64,000 bases of DNA, from positions 24,527,400-24,591,399 of the forward strand of contig CM049322.1 in assembly GCA_026874595.1 (NCBI GenBank), in the 5' to 3' direction. A program made the translations under genes and the position numbers. This DNA comes from Sipunculus nudus. Lineage: Eukaryota > Annelida > Sipuncula > Golfingiida > Sipunculidae. Numbering within the stretch: the first letter of the stretch is position 1; each line of letters starts with the position of its first letter. This document shows positions 55,595 to 64,000 of this stretch, one piece after another. The notes beneath the pieces were generated by a model. That model was not told the DNA's origin. It ran no database searches and saw nothing but the letters and a program-made list of their open reading frames with translations.

Positions 55595-57063
55595 GTTAAC
55601 TAATGAAACGTGATTTATCCTTCAGTTTCAATATGTTTTATCGTAACAACAGGAACCAAAGGCATGCAGGAAACCTACAAGCACATTTCCTTAAAACGAT
55701 TCATTCACGTCCTCATAAACATTTTAGTCAGGGTTGACCTTATTATCGTAAATAAAGGATGAAAATACAGAGGCCTTTATTTAAGATCAGAATGTCATGA
55801 TTTCTAGGTCATAATTTGAAGGAAAAAAATCCTTGCTTCAATAAAGGAACCTTTTATGTTATTCTGTGGGCTATAAAGCACACGAAATCACCATAAAATC
55901 ATTTCTTCCCACAGTTTCAGGTTTAGGGTTTGGAGTATTTTGTCACATTTTAATCCGTCTACCAGGTCTCATATTAGTCCTGAATGAGGTCACTGACGTT
56001 TCATGTGTGGTGTACTGAAGATCTATTACAACAACAAACGAAACATAAATAGACAACATTTAACTGTAGGTGCAGCAGTAAGGCATCTTTGGCATTACCA
56101 CCCGATATATGATCCCTTTAAACGTCCCACGATTTGATTTGACCGAGACCACATTAGTATAACATTCCCTATCCTGCGTTTGTGTATGAAGATCAACTGA
56201 AATCGGAAGGATTACTGACAAATATCAGATATTTGTGGTTTGTTATATGAATCGTTGTTTGAAATACAGAAATTGTATATAGAAGTGTGTAACACACTAA
56301 GTCACACACATACATAATCACACACACAAAGGTAATCTCACACTGGCACACAAACTCGCACACGCATACACACGGAAATCCTTCTCAAACAGCAACACTT
56401 AATTAATTATCCTCACCTGCCAGAAATATGAGACAAGACGTTCACAGTGACACGTAAATCACTTTTTTTCACGGGCGAATTTTTTTCTTCCAAAATGTTA
56501 TAAATGTTACGGCTTGTCATGAAGTAATTGTCTGAAAAATTACAACCGAGCTGTGAATAAATCCTGAAAACGCATTAACCCGATCTGTTATCAGAACGTG
56601 AGACAAAAGTTCATAGACCCCAGTGGCAACAGTACAGCTACATTTGTGTTATGTTCTTATGCGTTAATTATAAATAATTTGTCACATAAATGACATAATG
56701 GACAACAGATTAAATCCGTAATATACATCCTGGACGCTTGCCAAAATATTTCCTACAAGCAGTGAACTTCACACGGCATAGAAACACATTGCATGACATA
56801 CACAGACCGCTCATTATGAGCCTGTTATCAAGTGCATGTACGCAGCCAGTAGCGAGGGTCGGGGTATAAGAGTGTGTCCTCAAGGTTCGACTTAAAATAA
56901 GACATTCTATAAAAACTGAGCTTGTGGACATAGCCGTTGGTTTTCTACATGACCATACCTGAACAAAAATCAGTTATGGAACACAAGCCGCATAGGCGTG
57001 ATGGGCATGGAAACATCATTTAAAATGGGGGGGGGGGGTACATTTTCAGGGCGGAGGGTTATA
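55595..57063. other. Rh intron 1, nothing recognised
   Basis: CA-rich stretch at about 56285-56375 and a G run at about 57027. No exon resembling the second Rh exon seen. Confidence 0.35.

Positions 57064-57065
<2 letters not shown>

Positions 57066-57125
<60 letters not shown>
57066..57125. repeat. (AT)n microsatellite
   Basis: About 30 AT dinucleotides. An 18-G run follows at about 57193 and a 15-G run at about 57516. Confidence 0.95.
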
Positions 57126-57128
<3 letters not shown>

Positions 57129-57609
57129 TCAATTTGCTGCGATTGTTACTATGCACCAACCACTCGTCTGACTGGCATGGAATGAAGGCCTGGGGGGGGG
57201 GGGGGGGGGGGTCTACTAACAAACTTGGAAATAAGAGCACGGTCAAAAATAATTTTTTTACAGATCTGTCATCTCAGTCTTATAATTTACCCTGGGTTCA
57301 GTCTTTTAAAGGGGAATATTCTAATTCTAGGGCAAACAGGGCTAGAAGTGAGCGATAATGGCGAACCGGCTATAGAGTGTAGGGCCTTGGAAATAAGATC
57401 AAGGCCAAAAATCAATATCAAGTGCGCTTTTGCCCAAAGGTCAGCCTCATTTGAGTTCTTGAGCAAACATGGACAGAAGAAAAGAAAAAAAAATCCCATT
57501 GTTTTGCCCTCTTTGGGGGGGGGGGGGGGCTAAAAGTCCACTAACAGTAAAGTTTGACCCAAATATAAATATAGAAATAAACTCATCAACTCCTATATAA
57601 GCCTCTCCT

Positions 57610-59312
57610 CCTTAATCAAATGAGAAAAAAATGTCACATTCTTCTAACGTGCGGAGGTTTATTCAAATTAGAAAACAATGTCACATAAACGTCGTCTTAC
57701 GAGCGGAGGTTTAATCAAATTAGAAAACAATGTTACATTAACGTCGTCTTACGTGCAGAGGTTTAATCAAATTGGAAAACAATGTTACATAAACGTCGTC
57801 TTACGAGCGGAGGCTTAATCAAATGAGAAAACAATGTCACATAAACGTCGTCTTACGTGCGGAGGTTTAATCAAATTAGAAAACAATGTTACATTAACGT
57901 CGTCTTACGTGCAGAGGTTTAATTAAATGAGAAAACAATGTCACATAAACGTCGTCTTACGTGCGGAGGTTTAATCAAATTGGAAAACAATGTTACATTA
58001 ATGTCGTCTTACGTGCAGAGGTTTATTCAAATTGGAAAACAATGTTACATAAACGTCGTCTTACGAGCGGAGGCTTAATCAAATGAGAAAACAATGTCAC
58101 ATAAACGTCGTCTTACGTGCGGAGGTTTAATCAAATGAGAAAACAATGTTACATTAACGTCGTCTTACGAGCAGAGGTTTAATCAAATGAGAAAACAATG
58201 TTACATTAACGTCGTCTTACGAGCAGAGGTTTAATCAAATTGGAAAACAATGTTACATTAACGTCGTCCTACGAGCAGAGGTTGAATCAAATTGGAAAAC
58301 AATGTTACATTAACGTCGTCTTACGAGTGGAGGCTTAATCAAATGAGAAAACAATGTCACATTAACGTCGTCTTACGTGCGGAGGTTTAATCAAATTGGA
58401 AAACAATGTTACATTAACGTCGTCTTACGTGCGGAGGTTTAATCAAATTGGAAAACAATGTTACATAAACGTCGTCTTACGAGCAGAGGTTGAATCAAAT
58501 TGGAAAACAATGTTACATTAACGTCGTCTTACGAGCAGAGGTTTAATAAAATTGGAAAACAATGTTACATAAACGTCGTCTTACGAGCAGAGGTTGAATC
58601 AAATTGGAAAACAATGTTACATAAACGTCGTCTTACGAGCAGAGGTTTAATCAAATTGGAAAACAATGTTACATTAACGTCGTCTTACGTGCGGAGGTTT
58701 AATCAAATTGGAAAACAATGTTACATTAACGTCGTCTTACGTGCAGAGATTTACATAATCAAATTGGAAAACAATGTTACATTAACGTCGTCTTACGAGC
58801 GGAGGCTTAATCAAATGAGAAAACAATGTTACATTAACGTCGTCTTACGTGCGGAGGTTAAATCAAATGAGAAAACAATGTCACATTAACTTTGTCTTAC
58901 GTGCAGGGGTTTAATCAAATTAGAAAACAATATAAAATTAACGTCGTCTTACCTGCAGAGGCAAAATCAAATGAGAAAACAATGTTACATTAACGTCGTC
59001 TAACGAGCAGAGGTTTAATCAAATGAGAAAACTATGAAACATTAACGTCGTTTTACGAGCAGAGGTTTAATCAAATGAGAAAACAATGTCTCATTCTTCT
59101 TACGTGCGGAGGTTTAATCAAATGAGAAAACAATGACACATAAACGTCGTCTTACGTGCGGAGGCTTAATCAAATGATAAAACAATGTTACATTAACGTC
59201 GTCTTAAGTGCGGAGGTTTAATCAAATTGGAAAACAATTTTACATTAACGTCGTCTTGAGTGCGGAGGCTTTATCAAATGAGAAAACAATGTTACATTAA
59301 CGTCGTCTCACC
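57610..59312. repeat. 52-bp CpG-containing satellite (~32 units) in Rh intron 1
   Basis: Unit of 52 bases on AATCAAATTGGAAAACAATG, TTACATTAACGTCGTCTTAC and GTGCGGAGGTTT. Variants alternate between GTGCGG, GAGCGG, GAGCAG and GTGCAG, and between TTGG and TGAG. Most units keep two to four CpGs in an otherwise AT-rich sequence. A frame of 129 codons (58500-58889) changes register each unit and is a chance frame. Confidence 0.93.
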
Positions 59313-61263
59313 CCAGGTACGCTAAGTGGAGCGGGAGTAATACCTATATCTATATCTAGTATAACTGACGTTTGTCACACAAGACTTTTGTCACGTATCT
59401 ACTTCGTTTCCACGCTTGGTACATGTATTTGCACTTTTTTTTATCTTGAACTGTCGGGAATGATGCAAGGGGGGGGGGGGGGCATTTGACATATAATGAC
59501 CTAACCCTGAGACATTTAACTTTATTTAAAAAAAGCGATTGCATCTCCCTCTTTTAAACCACATCAAGCCATTCAAGATGGTCGTAGTACATTGTTTTAC
59601 CACTAGGGGACAACTTAGTCGAGAACGATGGTACTGGAAACTGAATATACATACAAGACAAAATATATCTTGTCACTAAAAAATGATGGATGGTTCTAAG
59701 TGAATAAACAAAAAAGACAGGACAGATATCATTTCAATATTTAGCCGTGACAACCCGACTCAGTAGGCAATGATAATTTAGCCGGTAAGCCTACTTGAGT
59801 CGTGATTACAAGCAGTGTCGAGAAAAACATCGCAGTGGTCTTACATCACGTTGCATTCATATTGTTGGAAACAGCCCATAATCTTAACATTATACTACGA
59901 ATGATACATTAATGCAAGAGAATACATGTGAACTCACAACCGAAACTGAAACCCCGTCTCTATGGTAACGAGTCTTTTCCTGTATCGCATACAAGTTGGG
60001 TGCACCCATGCAGTAACCCGTGCGAGCAATGCTTGTATTCATGCGGTCAGAAATTTAACAAACATGCGGAGGGATTTACCAATATGCTGAATTAGAACGA
60101 AACTTTTTTTCGTTCATGTTGATCTTGTTAGAAAGTACACTCAAATGCAAACGATAAGTCTTGTTTATGCCAATTGACAGTGTATCTGTAGGCCATGAGG
60201 CGTTGATAGAAATGACGAAAATATTTGCATCCTCATGTGGCCTTATAATGCGTTTCTCAGACCTAGATGTAAAGGCACTCTGGCACCAGTAATCTGGTCG
60301 TTATGTCAGAGGGCCGTTATGGCGCTATTCACTATCTAGATTATTATTGATCGTGGCGGAAATTCCGCTACGGCTCCACGGATAAACACGTTATTGGAAC
60401 GATGCCAAGTGTGTCCCAAGGGGACATTTTCGTTATTTTCCCATTAGTGTAAGGGGATATAATTTTGAGAAAGGTCTGTCGCAGCGCCATCACTCCTAAA
60501 CTACACTGTGTGTACCGAGGAAGTAAACTCGGCCCATAGTCAGTCCGTCCCCCGGCTTGTAGCTGTAGAAATGTCGTAGCTATCCCAGCACAATAGCGGG
60601 GGATATGCTAGTTTGTTAAATGAAAGTATCGTGTCCCCTTTGCATGATTAACAGCATTTAAAGTCTTGCACTAGAAATGTTGTAATATAACATGGAAGAG
60701 ATTCTGGTTTAAATTAACACATTTAATATTACGAGGCAGCTGGGGGACACAGCCAGTTTCCTGCAGTCGACTTAGCTGGAAACCTGTAGCAATGTAGACC
60801 CGTCGCTGGAGAATTTACGGAAATGCGTACACCATATGTCTGACATTAAAGACACGCCTGTTAGATATATATGTTTTCACGGGATGCCATGTTTATATGT
60901 CACACGCTGACACTTCGTCTGTGGGATTGTTACAAATATGTAACTGGTGACATCTTGGCCTTGCACGTTATAACAAAGGGAATTAGGATGCCATTTCTAC
61001 AAATGCCCGAATTAAGCCCTTGTCAATAAACCAGGCCTAAGTAGGCAAAGCTTTAATTAAGAAACCTACTGGATGTAACAGAATAATATTTGGCTGTTGT
61101 AAGCGGCCTGGGGATGTATTTGTGGGTGTGTGTGTGTGCTGTTATCGCTCTGGGTTAAAAAGGAAGTGGGACCACAGTTACATTTTTAGCTGTACACGAA
61201 GCCTCAATATATTGGAAATCATAATGTTGGTGTTATGATGGTGCATGTATTATATATATATAT
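59313..61263. other. Rh intron 1, no recognised feature
   Basis: Includes a G run (about 59470) and, at 60003-60050, AACCCGTGCGAGCAATGCTT..CATGCGGTCAG, which recurs at 63821-63854 next to an element end. No exon seen. Confidence 0.35.
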
Positions 61264-61489
61264 AAGAAAAACAACACTGTAAATTCACAACAGTCTGTTT
61301 CATGGGATGCGACCCGATCATCAGGTGAATGTGGTTAGAATGAAGCTAACGGCGTGGTTCGAAAAGCCGAAACTTTACGAGATTACGAGATTATGCTTAG
61401 TGCGTTTCGGGGGGGGGGGGGGGGGCATGTGAAAGACTGACACTGATCCTAATGTCCTCGGGGGCACAATTTACAGTGTTGTTTTTCTT
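61264..61489. mobile_element. 226-bp element with perfect 22-bp terminal inverted repeats
   Basis: AAGAAAAACAACACTGTAAA+TT at 61264-61285 is the exact reverse complement of 61468-61489. The interior includes an 18-G run and the hammerhead-like sequence listed separately. An (AT)n lies immediately to the left. Such short inverted repeats with a hammerhead motif are known from Penelope-like elements and retrozymes; the class is inference. Confidence 0.6.
61283..61330 (-). ncRNA. Hammerhead-ribozyme-like fold
   Basis: Read on the minus strand: ATTCAC (stem I), CTGATGA (conserved core, 61324-61318), a 16-base stem-loop II candidate, GAAA (61301-61298), CAGACTGTT, then GTGAAT. The last segment pairs perfectly with ATTCAC. 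Stem III would be ACA/TGT closed by a three-base loop, leaving U at 61289 at the expected cleavage site. Short stem III and open stem I match type I hammerheads of animal retroelements. Weak point: stem II has GGG/CCC pairing only after mismatched or bulged bases, and the usual G-C closing pair is missing, so activity may be lost. Confidence 0.5.
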
Positions 61490-61556
61490 CAGAGTTATAC
61501 CGCTCTGGCCTAGTCTGTAGGCCATAGAGAACTTTACATCGGAAGGTAACACTACC

Positions 61557-61560
<4 letters not shown>

Positions 61561-61614
<54 letters not shown>
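61561..61614. repeat. (AT)n microsatellite
   Basis: About 27 AT dinucleotides. Confidence 0.95.
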
Positions 61615-61619
<5 letters not shown>

Positions 61620-61734
61620 GGTAAACATTGGTAGATTATTCTGATTTTTTCATAGCAGGCAAAAGTGATGGAGCCATTTCAAATGCCTTGATTGACAGTT
61701 TTGGCGATGATACAGAGCATGCATTTATTATCCC

Positions 61735-62470
61735 CCGCCTCAGCGGATTGGGGGATATGGTGATCAGCTCCGTCCGTCCGTAAAAAAAAAAATATGTGAC
61801 GCGATATCTCGAAAAGTTTTGCTACAATCTACTTCCAATTGTAGTAGCAGGTGCATCGTCTCGGGCTCAATAGCTGATTAGTTTTTGGTTACACTTGAAT
61901 GATTTTTGTTTTTTTTATGAATTTTTTAATGCGAATTTTTTAAATTTCATGTGTGACTTTATTTCTCAAAATTTTTTACTGGGTTATGTTTCTTATTAGA
62001 GTGGCAGGTTTATCTTAAGGGTCTCCGGAGTTGATTAGGTTTTGGTCACACTTGAATGATTTTTTTAATTTTTTTATACGCCCGTCGATATATAGGTCAG
62101 ACATACGTATCATGGTATACCCAAAGTCCCTCCGTCCATCCATCTGTCCGTCAGTCTGTTAACTATTAGTGTCGCCGCGATACTTACCAGGGCTTTGATG
62201 GATTTTGATCAAACTCAGCAGAAATATTGATCAATATAATATTGCGCCTTATTTCGATTTCAAGCAAAATTCACATATTATATAAGGTCAGAGGTCACCC
62301 AACTTTCGTGGAACCATGGTGACTTACCAAAATCTTATGGATTTTCATTAAACTCAATAAACAAATTTACTAATAGAATTTCTCACCTGAATTACCTTCT
62401 CATCAAAACTCACGATTATTTAATGAGGTCAGAGGTCAGAGGTCACAAGATACACAACGGGCGTATTATG
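61735..62470 (-). mobile_element. Two reverse dispersed repeats with CCGTCCGT blocks
   Basis: Contains CCCCCGCCTCAGCGGATTGG..GGATATGG with CTCCGTCCGTCCGT (61735-61785), and CGCCCGTCGATATATAGG with CCGTCCATCCATCTGTCCGT (62090-62160). Internal duplicated phrases (AGGTTTTGGTCACACTTGAATG) and a GAGGTCAGAGGTCAGAGGTC run (62423-62442) follow. Confidence 0.45.
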
Positions 62471-62676
62471 CACGTTTGTGGTTACTTTGTTATGAATTGT
62501 TTTATACAAAATTTCACATTTCACTTGGGACACTATTTATGAAAAGGTTTTACTGGGATCTACTTCTAATTATATTAGTAGGTGTATCCTATAAGTCACT
62601 GTCCGTATTTGCAGCAGATAAGGTTCTCAGATTAAGCCTGCTCCAAGTATTTTCGGTCAGTTCTGTGACTGTGAGG

Positions 62677-62678
<2 letters not shown>

Positions 62679-62716
<38 letters not shown>
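62679..62716. repeat. (GT)n microsatellite
   Basis: About 19 GT dinucleotides. Confidence 0.95.
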
Positions 62717-62718
<2 letters not shown>

Positions 62719-62931
62719 ACATTTCTCACATTCCTGTTTGGCGGAGGATACAGTCCTCTGGACATTTTCTAGTCTCAGTGAAACAAAGTTGGTTTTCTTT
62801 TTAAGTATGATACATCTTATAAATAATGTCTGTAACTAGTTCCTGGTGACATACTCAGGTGTTATAAATATAGTTATGGTTTTGACGGAGTTGTTTATCA
62901 TAGTGTTCTCGTCGATCAACTAACTTAAAAC

Positions 62932-63812
62932 AAGTGTGTGTGTGTGTTGAGTGGGGGCCGGGGTGGGGGGGGGGGGGGAGTCAGCACTCTGGACAGGTAA
63001 AACAAGTGTGATGGGTGGGGGGGGGGGACACTCGACCCTCTGGTCAGGTTAAATAAGTGTGTATCGGGGTTGGGACACTCAACACTCTGGACAAGTAAAA
63101 AAATTATGTGTTCAGTGGTTGGGGGGGGGGGGGGGTTCAACACTCTGGACAGGTAAAACAAGTGTGTTGGGTGGGTGGGGGTGCACTCAACACTTGTTAC
63201 GTAAGACAATTAAATGTGTTTCAGGGGGGGGGGGGGGCACTCAGGCCTCTAGACAGGAAAAACAAGTGTGTGTCGGGTGGGGGGGGGGGGGGGGAGACGC
63301 AACACTCAGGACAGGTAAAAAATGTGTCGAGGGGGGATGGGGGTGGGATGGGGGGAGGGGAGGCACTCAACACCCTTGTACAGTTAAAACAATTGTGTGT
63401 CAGGGACGGGAGGTAGGCACACACACTCTGGACAGTTAAAAACAAGTGTGTCGGGGAGGGGGGGGGGAGACTCGACACTCTCGACAGATGAAACAAGTGT
63501 GTGTTGGGTGGGTGGGGTGGGGGGTGGGGGTAGACACAACACTCTGGACAAGAAAAACAAGTGTTTGTTGGGGGGGGGGGGGGGGAGACTGAACACTCTG
63601 GACAGGTAAACAAGTGTGTGTCGGGGGGGGGGGTGTACTCAACACTCTGGACAGGTAAAACAAGTGTGTGTTGGGTGGGGGGGGGTGCACTGAACACTCT
63701 GGACACGTAAAACATGTGTGTTTCGGGACGGGGGGAGGGGAGACGCAACACTCTGGCAGGTGAAACAAGATGATGGTGGGGGGGGGGGGGGGGGAGGGCA
63801 TTCAACACTATT
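62932..63812. repeat. G-rich minisatellite (~15 units of 50-65 bp)
   Basis: Unit built on AACACTCTGGACAGGTAAAA, CAAGTGTGTGT and a G run of 7-20 bases. The G-run length varies from unit to unit and makes up much of the length difference. The plus strand has dozens of closely spaced G runs. Frames on both strands (Gly-rich or Pro-rich) are by-products. Confidence 0.9.
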
Positions 63813-63816
63813 GAAA

Positions 63817-63885
63817 GGTTACCCGTGCGAGCCATGCTTGCATTCACGCAGTCAGCTGAGCGTCGAGACCCATAGTCCCTAGTCG
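63817..63885 (+). repeat. Element end with terminal palindrome
   Basis: ACCCGTGCGAGCCATGCTTG..CAGTCAGCTGAGCGTCGAGACC then CATAGTCCCTAG, the same terminus as 55566-55594. Confidence 0.6.
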
Positions 63886-64000
63886 TTCTTTTAGTTGTTG
63901 ATATTGTACGGGTAAGGCCAAAATAAAAAAAAGGGTATGGTTCTCAGGCACTTTTTTACAGAAATCAATGCGGGCAGGCGCTTTTTTTATTTGAAATTTT

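Noticed and set aside
58500-58889. 129-codon frame in the 52-bp satellite
   Set aside because: The 52-bp period shifts the frame each unit, so the same sequence is read in all three frames; chance.
63059-63847. Pro-rich and Gly-rich frames of 100-208 codons
   Set aside because: Products of G/C homopolymer runs in a minisatellite whose run lengths vary.

Overview
The window looks like nuclear DNA from a marine invertebrate, probably a lophotrochozoan and most likely a mollusc. It is AT-rich, has spliced genes with long introns, and is packed with transposon fragments, minisatellites and simple repeats. Many repeats have the build described for bivalve 'pearl' and Helitron-associated elements: an internal array of roughly 150-bp repeats, a GACGGACGGAC run and a terminal palindrome. 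No species can be named from the sequence alone.

Three gene-like regions stand out. (1) Positions 1-3361 are the 3' end of an LTR retroelement with an envelope gene: a baculovirus-F/errantivirus-like fusion glycoprotein, open at the left window edge, with an in-frame stop just before its first membrane segment, a further overlapping frame, an A-rich purine tract and a probable 3' LTR. (2) On the minus strand from about 33.9 kb down to 12.9 kb, five coding exons with matching splice phases form one gene for a protein of about 1364 residues. It has a Gln/Ser/Thr/Val-rich N-terminal half, a helical segment, a small AT-hook-like piece and 20 C2H2 zinc fingers. A CpG-rich stretch at 42.1-42.65 kb may hold its promoter and non-coding first exon. 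(3) On the plus strand at 53343-53484 lies the first coding exon of what looks like a Rh-type ammonium transporter; its first intron runs past the right edge, more than 10.5 kb.

The rest is repeats. 3.5-7.3 kb holds two diverged copies of one repeat, and only the first carries a 189-bp inverted-repeat insertion. 16.6-26.2 kb and 37.8-38.7 kb hold arrays built around the palindrome GGTGGCGCCACC. Minisatellites lie at 21.0 kb (51 bp), 28.1 kb (52 bp), 31.0 kb (59 bp), 46.5-49.6 kb (51 bp, with higher-order structure), 51.2-52.7 kb (28 bp, just upstream of the Rh exon), 57.6-59.3 kb (52 bp) and 62.9-63.8 kb (G-rich). At 35.7-36.8 kb a non-LTR retrotransposon tail is split by a hAT-type element with an 8-bp target duplication.

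The observations I would check first are a hammerhead-ribozyme-like fold in a short inverted-repeat element (61283-61330, minus strand), exact oestrogen-response-element-type palindromes carried by dispersed repeats, a minisatellite that starts inside a splice donor, and the split envelope gene. All gene models come from reading the sequence; no similarity search was possible.
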